This document shows, piece after piece, positions 28,274-36,369 of a stretch of DNA of 39,731 bases (its first letter is position 1; each line of letters begins with the position of its first letter). The notes beneath the pieces were generated by a model that worked only from the letters and a program-made list of their open reading frames with translations, was not told where the DNA came from and did not search any database. Location: assembly GCA_016872775.1 (NCBI GenBank), contig VGZA01000057.1, positions 1 through 39,731 of the forward strand. Reading direction: 5' to 3'. The position numbers and the translations under genes are program-made. Source of the stretch: Planctomycetota bacterium. Its GTDB lineage: Bacteria; Planctomycetota; Planctomycetia; Pirellulales; Pirellulaceae.

Positions 28274-29358
28274 GCGGGATCGGTACCGACTGGCGGCGCC
28301 GCTTCGCCGCTCAACGTCAGATCGCCGTCCTCGCGCGACTCAGTTTCGTCCTCAGCTTCCTTGATCGCGTTGCGCAATTCGCGGCGATCGACCAGGTAAT
28401 ACACAAATCCGATCGATGCGATGATCATCGTGATCACGCGAAAGGCAAGCGCGATGATAAACCCTTGGCGTTCGGCAATTTCCACGGAGGAAATGCCACG
28501 GTACAGGAAGTCCAGAGCATACTCGACCGCGCCAAGTCCCCCGGGCAAGGGGATCGCGCCGGCCACCATCGCGATCGGCACGATGACGAAGTGCGCGGCA
28601 AACGACGGTGCGTTTCCGGGCAGCCCCTGGGCAACCAGGAAGACGCTGGCCGTACTTAAGAGATGCACGCAGAAACTCAGCATCATCCCGACCGTCAACG
28701 CTCCTTTTCGCTGCTGATAGAGCTGCACCGCGGCGGTGATTCGTCCGATCCAGACGCCGATCCGCGGTAAGTGCGTAAAAAACTGAACAAAAGACAGGCG
28801 TGTCACCGCCGGCGTCATGACCAGCGCACTCGAGATCCCGCCAATTGCCGCCAGGCCGATCGTCATACTACAGACACGGCGCACCGCGGCCAGCTGCGAT
28901 TCATCGCGAACCTGCAGTCCGCCCCAGTCCAAACTGAGAATTGCCGCGCTGGCCACAAGGAACAGCGCGAACAGGCCAATGACGCGGTCCACCAGGACGC
29001 TCGAAACCGCCTCGAGACGCTGTCCGTGCTGCCGGCGAGCAATCATCACCGCCTTCAGCACGTCGCCACCGACAATTCCCAGCGTAAAGAAATTGAACAG
29101 GTAGCCCAGCATTCCCAGTCGCAGAGCATCACGCAAGGCAAATGGAATTCCCAACGCCTGCACCAGAATTCGCCAACGCACAATCGTCAGCAGCAGGGAA
29201 GCAATTGCGGCGGCGCAGGCCAGCGCCAGCAGCGACCAGCGCTTCGGCTGCTCGTACAGCGCCAGAAAACTGTCGTCGCGCCAGGCCTGCTGAAACAGGT
29301 AGGTCAGGATCGCGCAGGAAATTCCGATTTTGATGATCGCAATGAAGACTCGCTTCAA
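28264..29358 (-). CDS. UPF0104/LPG synthase transmembrane-domain (flippase-like) protein
   Basis: A 364-residue polytopic membrane protein with about eight transmembrane helices, resembling the lysylphosphatidylglycerol synthase TM region/UPF0104 family (also AglD-like). Typical pieces are FTLGIVGGDVLKAVMIAR (the GGDxxK loop), SSVLVDRVIGLFAL and PLPGGLGAVEYAL. It lacks the soluble aminoacyltransferase domain of MprF, so a lipid flippase or lipid-handling role is more likely than phospholipid aminoacylation. The hydrophilic C-terminus is acidic. The reading frame is open to 29442, but the best start is a TTG at 29358 (M-KRVFIAIIKIG) with AAGGAG six bases upstream. Its promoter would lie between it and the divergent tRNA gene. 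Confidence 0.88.
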   Translation of the reverse strand: MKRVFIAIIKIGISCAILTYLFQQAWRDDSFLALYEQPKRWSLLALACAAAIASLLLTIVRWRILVQALGIPFALRDALRLGMLGYLFNFFTLGIVGGDVLKAVMIARRQHGQRLEAVSSVLVDRVIGLFALFLVASAAILSLDWGGLQVRDESQLAAVRRVCSMTIGLAAIGGISSALVMTPAVTRLSFVQFFTHLPRIGVWIGRITAAVQLYQQRKGALTVGMMLSFCVHLLSTASVFLVAQGLPGNAPSFAAHFVIVPIAMVAGAIPLPGGLGAVEYALDFLYRGISSVEIAERQGFIIALAFRVITMIIASIGFVYYLVDRRELRNAIKEAEDETESREDGDLTLSGEAAPPVGTDPAQI

Positions 29359-29455
29359 AATGCACTCCTTGTTCCGCCCATCCTTTTCGCTACCGCCGCT
29401 CGGCCACCCTCGCCCTGCCCTGTCGCCGCCGCGGCCCGACACCTTCCGGGCTGCC

Positions 29456-29484
29456 TTGACAGCCCGAGTCAGCTCCGATAGTCT
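29456..29484 (+). promoter_or_regulatory. Sigma-70-type promoter of tRNA-Ala
   Basis: A consensus -35 TTGACA (29456-29461), a 17-bp spacer and a -10-like TAGTCT (29479-29484) lie in front of the tRNA gene. Transcription would begin near 29491, giving a leader of about 15 bases. The -35 is perfect and the spacing optimal; the -10 matches TATAAT at three of six positions. Confidence 0.65.
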
Positions 29485-29505
29485 TGCATTCGGCCGTATT
29501 TTCCC

Positions 29506-29578
<73 letters not shown>

Positions 29579-29580
29579 TT

Positions 29581-29859
29581 CTAACTTAAGTTCTTACTGA
29601 ATCGGTTGTTGCGATACCTTCCGACGGTCGGAAGTGCAACGAACGTGGGCGACATGGTCTTCGTGACGGACGCCGACGCCCGACTTCGCGCCTCGACTCG
29701 TTCCTGGAGCGAGCAATAGCCGACCCGCAGAGCCTGCGAGGTACGACTCACCTCGTGCCGAACAGTGAGTTTCACCGCCAATTCCCAGAGCGCCGCGGGA
29801 ATTCGCGCTCCTTTCTGCCGACGGCGTCGCCATTCGGAAAACTGCGCCGTACCGCGCAC
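29581..29859 (-). pseudogene. Possible degraded insertion-sequence accessory protein fragment
   Basis: A 92-codon reading frame ends 3 bp from the tRNA. Its first two-thirds (FSEWRRRRQKGARIPAALW, ELAVKLTVRHEVSRTSQALRV, GYCSLQERVE) resembles a small helix-turn-helix protein often found with IS66-type elements, in which the pattern is W-R-x-R-...-IPxxLWxxAVxLA...GVSRxxxALRLxYxxLKxR. After that the sequence loses the pattern (TFVALPTVGRYRNNRFSKN) where relatives continue with a longer C-terminal part. No transposase is next to it. I read it as a remnant. A perfect inverted repeat, CTTCCGAC/GTCGGAAG at 29618-29634, lies inside it. The family match is from memory of the pattern and is uncertain; a short real gene is possible. 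Confidence 0.4.
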
Positions 29860-30129
29860 CAGATCGATCCACGCCCCAAGCCCTGCTCGCTCGACCCGCC
29901 ATCGCCCAGCCCTCCCAGATTTCCGAAAACCCAGGAGATCACGCTAGCACGACGCCCCCGCCAAAGTCACACAGGCTTGCCGAAAGGACACGGTCATTCT
30001 CGTGATCGGCACCCAAGATCGACCCGCAGACGGCGGGGATGAACCATCGGGTTCCAGGAGCGAAAGGGCAAGTCGGGTCGACTGCAGCGGATGGAATGGA
30101 ATGTGGTTGCACAGGGTTGAGCGAACGTC
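29860..30129. other. Stretch with no recognisable gene
   Basis: Together with the remnant on its left, this makes about 550 bp between the tRNA and the metallophosphoesterase without a confident gene. Short reading frames exist on both strands but none has a start signal or a family pattern. The 3' end of the long minus-strand operon at 30130 opens into it; no hairpin with a T-tract was seen. Confidence 0.5.
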
Positions 30130-30894
30130 TCAAGGTACTTCGACCACTTGCGAGGTCCATTCGCCGTTCTCGTGGAGTTCGATGACGCGGTAGATCGGAT
30201 GCTGTGGGATGATACGCAATTGGGCCGAGCGAGCCTGAAAGCAGGGGCCGGAAGCTCCCGTGGAGAGCACCGTCGCGTGCGCGAAGCTGCCGGCGATCGG
30301 CTGGTGGACGTGCCCGCACGTGACAAGCCGTACCTGGCGAAAGCGTTGTGCCAGATCGCGCAGTTCCTGCGCATCCTCCAGTCCGATGGCGTCCAGCCAA
30401 GCGCTTGCGACGGGAATCGGTGGGTGGTGTAGCATCAGCAGGAACTGGTCGCTGGGTCCGGCTTCGGCCAATCTCTGCTCCAGCCAGTTGAGCTGAGCCG
30501 CTCCAAGCCGGCCGGACAGTTCACCCGGCTTGTGCGAATCGAGTCCCAAAATCGTCCAGGGGGCCGAGCGGCGCTGAAAAACGAGGCGCTGGTTGGTCGA
30601 TCGGCAGACGTCGGGAAACACCTCGGCCAGCGCCTCTCGGTTGTCATGATTTCCCGGCAAAATCTGCAGCTTGGCGCGCCATGGCTGCAGTGGTCCGGCA
30701 ATTTCCCGATAAGTGGCCGCCAGTTCATCGTGGGCCGTATCGCCGGTAAGCACCAGCAAGTCGCACTGGGGAACGCGCTCGCGGAGGTCCGCGAGCAGCT
30801 TCAGAAATCGCGGCCAGGTAGCCACGTCGCGCAGCTCCTTTGACCGATCCGCGAACAAGTGGCAATCGGTGATCTGGACGACAACAAAGCACAT
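30130..30894 (-). CDS. CpdA-like metallophosphoesterase
   Basis: A 254-residue calcineurin-like phosphoesterase with the full dimetal signature: D-x-H in QITDCHLF, GD in LTGDTAHDE, GNHD in ILPGNHDN, the histidine of LHHPPIP and GHVH in TCGHVHQP. The order and length resemble CpdA-type class III 3',5'-cyclic AMP phosphodiesterases, but many relatives act on other phosphoesters, so cAMP is not assured. It is the last gene of the long minus-strand chain, separated from the preceding gene by 24 bp that hold AGGAGTT seven bases before the ATG. It has no signal peptide, so it is cytoplasmic, unlike most of the chain. Confidence 0.9.
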   Translation of the reverse strand: MCFVVVQITDCHLFADRSKELRDVATWPRFLKLLADLRERVPQCDLLVLTGDTAHDELAATYREIAGPLQPWRAKLQILPGNHDNREALAEVFPDVCRSTNQRLVFQRRSAPWTILGLDSHKPGELSGRLGAAQLNWLEQRLAEAGPSDQFLLMLHHPPIPVASAWLDAIGLEDAQELRDLAQRFRQVRLVTCGHVHQPIAGSFAHATVLSTGASGPCFQARSAQLRIIPQHPIYRVIELHENGEWTSQVVEVP

Positions 30895-30918
30895 GCCAAC
30901 GAACTCCTATTGAAGGCA

Positions 30919-31392
30919 TCAATCGCTCGATCGGGCCCCCGTGCCCCCGCCCGTGCTTTCGCCCGTGCCGCTGTTCGTTGCAGGGATCCGACGATCGGCT
31001 TCGTGCGGACCGCGCTGCTGGGCGTCGATCACGCGACCTCGACGAGGCAGATTTTGCGGGGAGCCGGGGGAATTGAAGATGCCGAGCATTCGGCCGGCAA
31101 CTTTCAGTGCCACAATGACTCCGACGAACAACAATGCAATGGGCAACAATCGCGCATTGCGCAGCACAAAGAAGAACGCGATCGCCAGGGTCACGAGCAG
31201 CCAAAGTGGAACGCGCGCCAACAACTGCTGGATCTGCGGCAGCGCCAGCCAGATCGCCACCAGGATGATGCCGACACGCATCCCCAGGCTGGTCCAGGTC
31301 TCGCCAAAATCACCGGTGGCCACGAGGCGAAACACCCCGACCGCCAGAAACAGAACGCCGATTCCGCCCAGAACATGCCGTCGCCAGTCCAT
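30919..31392 (-). CDS. Small polytopic membrane protein of unknown function
   Basis: I do not recognise this 157-residue protein. It has about four hydrophobic segments: HVLGGIGVLFLAVGVFRLV, GMRVGIILVAIWLAL, WLLVTLAIAFFFVLR and LLPIALLFVGVIVAL, then a hydrophilic tail of about 50 residues rich in Gly, Arg and Thr (RRGRVIDAQQRGPHEADRR, SGTGESTGGGTGARSSD). The ATG shares a base with the stop of the upstream HtrA-like pseudoprotease gene (TAATG), so it is translated by reinitiation. The context suggests a membrane component of the envelope system encoded upstream. Confidence 0.75.
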   Translation of the reverse strand: MDWRRHVLGGIGVLFLAVGVFRLVATGDFGETWTSLGMRVGIILVAIWLALPQIQQLLARVPLWLLVTLAIAFFFVLRNARLLPIALLFVGVIVALKVAGRMLGIFNSPGSPQNLPRRGRVIDAQQRGPHEADRRIPATNSGTGESTGGGTGARSSD

Positions 31393-33458
31393 TAGAATCG
31401 GTCCAGAGTATCGATCCAGCGAACCAGTCCCGCCAGTTCCTGGTCGTCCAGGTAACGCGGTTCGGGCAAAGGAATCGTCGTGACCGGGAACTTGCTGGCT
31501 TGCAGCCGATCCGCTCCCTGTTTGATCGGCCCTGCCAGTTTTGACTTGGCCGAATAGGCGGTCCAGACGGCAAGCCGCAACAGCGGGTCATTGTCAGGCG
31601 GAGCGGCACGCAGCGGCACCGGTGCTTCGACCGCGGCGATGCCCCGTAGCAGATCGCGATGTTCGAATGCGAATAAGTAACCCAACGCGCCTCCGCCCTG
31701 ATAGCCGTGAACGACGATGCGTGCGGCGTCGATCGGATAGCTTCTCATTAACTGGTCGAGCGCCTTGCGAACAAACGGCAGTTCCGTCGGCAGCCAGCGA
31801 TTAGCGTCGGCCGATTTGGGCGCCAGGACGATCAGATCGGCCTGTTCACAATGCGTCTGCCACCGCTCGGCGATCTGTTTGTCGTCGAAACCGCCGGGTG
31901 GATGCAGCCAGACCACCACGCCATATTGTCCCTGCGGATGGACCGTGGCGGGGACAAGCGCAATGCATTCGTGGTCATCCTCCGGGATGCGAATTGGCAC
32001 CACTCCCGACGGCGGTCGGTCGGCCACATCGGGCAAGGCCGAACGCGCGGTTGGCAACTGCACGGGAACGTCGCCCGGCAGCTGGCCTAATGTTACTTCC
32101 ACGATGCGCATTTCGCCGCCGCGCCGCACGCCAAGCGAGATTTTTGCCCCCGGATCGAATCCGGCCAATACTTCGCGAATCTGCGCGCTGCTCGTCGTCG
32201 CGGTGCCCTGCAGCGATTCGATCCGATCGCCCTGGACCAGACCCGCTTGCCCCGCGCCGCTCGCCGGATACACAAAACGAATCGGTACCCCAACGCCGTC
32301 GCGGTCGCGCCCCGGCAGAACACCGATAAAAGAATGTTCATACGGTTCCACCGCGTCGGTGAGAACCACTTCCACCTCAAGACGTTGTCCGTCCCGTTCG
32401 ACGACGACCTTCACCGAATCGCCGGCATAGTGCGGCCCGATCGCATGCTTGAGCTGCGCCTGCCAGTTCACGGGCTGTCCATCGACCTCGACGATCCGAT
32501 CCCCGATTTTCAGACCGGCCTTTGCGGACGGCGACTTCGCTGGACAGGCTCCGATCACAACTCCCGCGGAAAACAGCTCCGTCCCTTTGAGCGATACGCC
32601 CAACAAGCCCGGTTGAAGGTTCTTGCCCGTCTTAAGACGGGCGATATTGCGATAGATATCGGAAAGCGGCACAGCAAAACCGATTCCCGAATCGTACAGT
32701 TCCGCCCCGGCCACCTCGGATTGCGACTGATTCGATAGTGGCACGAGTACTCCCAGCACACTGCCCTGCAGATCGATCAGAGGTCCGCCATAATTGGTTG
32801 GGCTGATCTTGGCATCGGTCTGGATCGCCTTGCCCCAGATCCGATTCAAGGCACTGATGATCCCGACCGAAACGTTGTTCTGGGCAGCATCGAATGTCCT
32901 GCCAACAGCGATCGCTGTTTGACCGACGCGCATGGCATCACGCGGCACGGCATTGGGAAAGAGCAAAGGCTCTTCGGTATCTACCTTGAGCAGTACCAGC
33001 ATCCGCGCCAGGTCCTGCGCGACGAGCTTGGCGACCGTGCGCTGTCCCGAAGGAAGCGTCACCAGGATCGATGACGGCTGCTGCGCGAAATTGAATGCGC
33101 TGGAGATGATATAGCCGTCACTGGAGACGATCAGGCCGGTCGTCGGCCCCTGTCCGACCAGCACCTGCCCGACTTTTTCCAGTCCACCTAATGCTTCGAT
33201 CCGCACAACGCTCGGCGCGATCCGTCGAACCGCATCTTCAATCACCTGCTCCTGATCATCCGGGTTGTCCTGGGCAATGCCCGGGCGAGTGGCAATCGCA
33301 GCCGGAAGCGGCATCCCCAACGCCACCAATAGCAACAACCGCGGCACGACTGTCGCAAGTGCCGTCCGTGTCCAATAGCAGCGCTGCAGTCTGCTACTCC
33401 GCAGACAATGGATGGCCGCGAGGCGTCCCACGGGGGCGCGCCGTTCGAACTGGGTCAT
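31392..33458 (-). CDS. HtrA-like pseudoprotease with two PDZ domains fused to an alpha/beta-hydrolase-like domain
   Basis: A 688-residue exported protein with a hydrophobic segment at about residues 33-55. The trypsin-like domain (about 70-285) keeps the fold signature (TTGLIVSSDGYIISSAF, LLKVD, GGPLIDLQGSVLGVL), but all three catalytic positions are changed: His to F122, Asp to M153 and Ser to Y223 (PTNYGGPL instead of PGNSGGPL). Two PDZ-like domains follow at about 295-385 (AGLKIGDRIVEVDGQP) and 395-475 (AGLVQGDRIESLQG). The last 190 residues form an alpha/beta-hydrolase-like domain (GVVVWLHPPGG, RIVVHGYQGGGALGY) in which the nucleophile of GxSxG is Q587. Neither domain should be catalytic. 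The start is ATG 33458, in an ATGA overlap with the upstream gene. Confidence 0.85.
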   Translation of the reverse strand: MTQFERRAPVGRLAAIHCLRSSRLQRCYWTRTALATVVPRLLLLVALGMPLPAAIATRPGIAQDNPDDQEQVIEDAVRRIAPSVVRIEALGGLEKVGQVLVGQGPTTGLIVSSDGYIISSAFNFAQQPSSILVTLPSGQRTVAKLVAQDLARMLVLLKVDTEEPLLFPNAVPRDAMRVGQTAIAVGRTFDAAQNNVSVGIISALNRIWGKAIQTDAKISPTNYGGPLIDLQGSVLGVLVPLSNQSQSEVAGAELYDSGIGFAVPLSDIYRNIARLKTGKNLQPGLLGVSLKGTELFSAGVVIGACPAKSPSAKAGLKIGDRIVEVDGQPVNWQAQLKHAIGPHYAGDSVKVVVERDGQRLEVEVVLTDAVEPYEHSFIGVLPGRDRDGVGVPIRFVYPASGAGQAGLVQGDRIESLQGTATTSSAQIREVLAGFDPGAKISLGVRRGGEMRIVEVTLGQLPGDVPVQLPTARSALPDVADRPPSGVVPIRIPEDDHECIALVPATVHPQGQYGVVVWLHPPGGFDDKQIAERWQTHCEQADLIVLAPKSADANRWLPTELPFVRKALDQLMRSYPIDAARIVVHGYQGGGALGYLFAFEHRDLLRGIAAVEAPVPLRAAPPDNDPLLRLAVWTAYSAKSKLAGPIKQGADRLQASKFPVTTIPLPEPRYLDDQELAGLVRWIDTLDRF

Positions 33459-34519
33459 GGCCGAGCCTCCAGAGTAACTTCCATCAACTCCTGGCCACGC
33501 TGGACCGTGATCCTTACCGCATCGAGCCGATCGACAAACGTAAGTTCCTCGAGCAGCGCCTTGCACGACCCGACAACGCGATCATTCACAAACAGCACCA
33601 GATCGTCCGGCCGTAGCCCGGCCAGGTACGCGGGCGATTCGGGATCGACGTCGTCGATAAAGGGCGGAGTTTTCGCCAGGATATCGGGAACGAGGTGAAG
33701 GCCGAACATCTGCAACTGAATCGGCTCCTTCGGCTTCTTCACGTTGTCGCGCGAGGCGGCTCGCGGTCGAGTCTTGCCCGCCAGGATGTCAACGACCGCC
33801 GAGTTGAGTTCCGTGATCGGCACCGCGTAATTCAGCCAGGTGTTGGTCTGAGCATTCGTCAATTCCTTGCCGAGGATCGCCACCAGTCGGCCCCGCCGGT
33901 CCGTGAGGACTCCGCCGGTTGCGCCGGGGTTGTTGGTCATTGCGTCCAGGACGTACACCGGACCATCATAGGTGGTCTTGAAGGCTCCGCGGCGCGCGGA
34001 CAATTGGGTTCGCGCCATCACCACTCCCCGTTGCACGCTGACCCATTCGTTGCCGGTGGCAACGCCAAACAGATTGCTGAACGCGAGCACACGCGCACCC
34101 GCCGCGATCTCCACCGCCTGATCCAATGCAAAATAAGGAAGGTCTCGGGCGTCAATCTTCAGCACAGCGATTTCCAGGCGTGGATCGTTACCGACGACGC
34201 GCGCTTCAAAGCGTCGTCCGTCGGACAGGGTAACTCCCACCGAGTCATCGGCGGTGTCGAGAACGTACGACCAAGTGGTGAGAATGTGCCCGTCGGCCGA
34301 AATCAGAAAACCACTTTGATAGGCTTCCAACCCTTGGATGCCGCCGGCACCGTAGATCTTGACCACTTTCGGCTGTACGCCGGTGACGGCGTCGGCAAGC
34401 GACGGGTTCGCCTGCAGCATCGCTGGGCCACCCAGTACGATCGCTGGAAGGCAAATTGCGAATATCACGATGCCCGCAGGCGGTCGGACGTTGGGAATCA
34501 TCCTTCGCGTCGCGCTCAT
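33455..34519 (-). CDS. HtrA-like pseudoprotease with one PDZ domain
   Basis: A 354-residue exported trypsin-like/PDZ protein with a signal segment at about residues 15-36 (PAGIVIFAICLPAIVLGG). The protease fold is recognisable from QSGFLISADGHILTTWSYV, NDPRLEIAVLKID and PGATGGVLTDRRGRLVAIL. The catalytic positions are changed: His to S84, Asp to E116 and Ser to T201 (GATGG for GNSGG). A single PDZ domain follows at about 265-350 (ESPAYLAGLRPDDLVLFVNDRV). It overlaps the neighbours on both sides by 4 bases. Thr at the nucleophile site might in principle act, but without His and Asp this is unlikely. A scaffold or peptide-binding role is inferred. Confidence 0.87.
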   Translation of the reverse strand: MSATRRMIPNVRPPAGIVIFAICLPAIVLGGPAMLQANPSLADAVTGVQPKVVKIYGAGGIQGLEAYQSGFLISADGHILTTWSYVLDTADDSVGVTLSDGRRFEARVVGNDPRLEIAVLKIDARDLPYFALDQAVEIAAGARVLAFSNLFGVATGNEWVSVQRGVVMARTQLSARRGAFKTTYDGPVYVLDAMTNNPGATGGVLTDRRGRLVAILGKELTNAQTNTWLNYAVPITELNSAVVDILAGKTRPRAASRDNVKKPKEPIQLQMFGLHLVPDILAKTPPFIDDVDPESPAYLAGLRPDDLVLFVNDRVVGSCKALLEELTFVDRLDAVRITVQRGQELMEVTLEARP

Positions 34520-36369
34520 CGCTCCGCCCCCGACTGCAGGAATTCAAAACTCTCAAGGCTGGCGACGCCCAGGTCGAGGTCACCATGACGGATCTGCAAG
34601 GAATGCGGCACCGACCGGCCATCCACGTCTCGATAGTCGTCGAAAAAGACTTCGCAAGGATCCACGTGGGCATCGGGATAGAGTTCCAACGCCAGCAATT
34701 TCCCAGTCGAGGGTTGGAAGTAGAAATAGCATTCCAGTTCCTTGTAGGTGCCGATCAGCACGTCGCACAATTCCGGTTGCGATGGCAGGGGTGCGGTTCC
34801 GTAGTAGTACATATCACCAAACTGTTCCGGCCCGCCGCGCAAAAGGCGCTGCCAGGCGAACAATGCGAGCAGCAATCCACCGCTGCCGGGCGGATCCAGC
34901 TGTTCGCTGAGTTCCTTACTGAATTCCAGACCGGCGACACCTCCGGGAAATCGCGCGGCGATCGCTTGCGCCGTGAAGTTCAATTCGAAGGCACCGCCCC
35001 AGTTGCCCCGCCATTTCCAATTTCCGGATTCCGCCGCATACGGGTGCTGCGATCGATACCGGTCCCAGACGCGGCGTCGTTCGAGTTCATTAAAGTGATA
35101 GTTGGCGAAGCCGGTTCGCTTATTGATCCAGCCGCGCGCAGCTTCGGGGATATTCGCCGGTGCGGGCTTCGACGGCGCGCCTTCCGGCGCGGGCTTGTTA
35201 GGTGAACCGGGATCCGCGGGATTCTCGGGATTCTCGGGCCTTTGTGGCCGTTCGGGAGTCGATTTTTCCGGTTTGCCTTGTGGTCGCTGTGGCCTTTTAG
35301 GGCGACCGGGCGTGGAGTCAGGGCGGCCAGCGTTGGGTTGTACGAGTTGCAGCAATTCCTCTTCGCTGTGCACGCCCGCCAATCGCACTAGAATCTCACG
35401 CCGCTCGCCATTGCGTCGATACTCCAAAGGTACACGCCAACCTTTGGGGAAAATTCCAAGAACGTTCTTGAAAGCGTTCGTGGTACTGATTGTGCGCCCG
35501 GCAAACGACACGATTTCGTCGTTGTACCGCAAGCCTCGCCGGTACGCATCCGACGTGTCGAGGATATTTGTCACGACGACTCGGCCCTGATCGTCGCTTG
35601 CAACCGCCGCGCCGAGCGTCGCGTGGTCGAGGATGCGGCCGCTGCGGAGGACGCCGAGGAAGTGCTTGAGTTGATTCACCGAAATCGCGTAACCAACGCC
35701 TACGTTCACCCGCCCGCGTTTCTCGAACGAACATCGTCCATTGACGCCAATCAGGCGTCCGTCCGCGTCGAAGAGCGGCCCCCCGGAATTGCCCGGATTG
35801 ATCGCGGCATCGGTTTGCAGGCAGTCGGCGTATTCGAGCAGGGTGCCTCCCGGATACTGGTAACGATGTACACCTGACACGAGTCCATAGCTGACCGTGG
35901 GTTGAAGGTCGGTTGCAAGCAGGAAAGGATTTCCCACGGCGAAACACCAGTCGCCGACCCGCACCTGATCGCTGTCGCCCAGCGGCGTGTACGGAAAGTC
36001 GTCGCGGCCGAGCAACTTGATCAATGCCACATCGCCGACCGGGTCAAAACTGACCATGACCGCGTCGTAGAAACGGCCGTCCGCCATACTGCAGCGCATG
36101 TAATCGCCGCAGGGCTGAGTTACGTGGAAGTTCGTAAGAGCGTAGCCGTCGGCGGAAATGACGACCCCCGAACCGCCACCCTTGCCGCTGGGTTCGAAGA
36201 CAGATACCGCCGTTCGGGAAGCCCTTTCGATCGCCTCGATACGCTGCTGCTCGGCCGCCAGGACGGAGGGCGGCAGGTCGGCGGCACACAGGCCCGAACG
36301 ACCACCCAACACCGCGGCCGATACCGCCAGGCAAATCAACGGCAGGCGATGGAATTGCTGCGGTATCAC
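34516..36369 (-). CDS. HtrA/DegP-like serine protease with complete triad and unknown C-terminal domain
   Basis: A 617-residue exported S1C-type protease. The signal segment is MIPQQFHRLPLICLAVSAAVL. The triad is complete: H82 in LTNFHVTQ, D113 in PVGDVALIK and S195 in NPGNSGGPL. A PDZ-like domain follows at about 255-335 (AYRRGLRYNDEIVSFAG). Then comes a Pro/Arg/Lys/Glu-rich linker of about 60 residues (PKRPQRPQGKPEK and similar) and a C-terminal domain of about 215 residues (WKWRGNWGGAFELNF, YYYGTAPLPSQPE, GTYKELECYFYFQPSTGKL) that I cannot assign. The best start is GTG 36369, which makes a GTGA overlap with the previous stop and has GAGG eight bases upstream; a TTG at 36390 is also in frame. 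It is the only one of three adjacent HtrA-like proteins predicted to cut substrate. Confidence 0.92.
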   Translation of the reverse strand: MIPQQFHRLPLICLAVSAAVLGGRSGLCAADLPPSVLAAEQQRIEAIERASRTAVSVFEPSGKGGGSGVVISADGYALTNFHVTQPCGDYMRCSMADGRFYDAVMVSFDPVGDVALIKLLGRDDFPYTPLGDSDQVRVGDWCFAVGNPFLLATDLQPTVSYGLVSGVHRYQYPGGTLLEYADCLQTDAAINPGNSGGPLFDADGRLIGVNGRCSFEKRGRVNVGVGYAISVNQLKHFLGVLRSGRILDHATLGAAVASDDQGRVVVTNILDTSDAYRRGLRYNDEIVSFAGRTISTTNAFKNVLGIFPKGWRVPLEYRRNGERREILVRLAGVHSEEELLQLVQPNAGRPDSTPGRPKRPQRPQGKPEKSTPERPQRPENPENPADPGSPNKPAPEGAPSKPAPANIPEAARGWINKRTGFANYHFNELERRRVWDRYRSQHPYAAESGNWKWRGNWGGAFELNFTAQAIAARFPGGVAGLEFSKELSEQLDPPGSGGLLLALFAWQRLLRGGPEQFGDMYYYGTAPLPSQPELCDVLIGTYKELECYFYFQPSTGKLLALELYPDAHVDPCEVFFDDYRDVDGRSVPHSLQIRHGDLDLGVASLESFEFLQSGAER

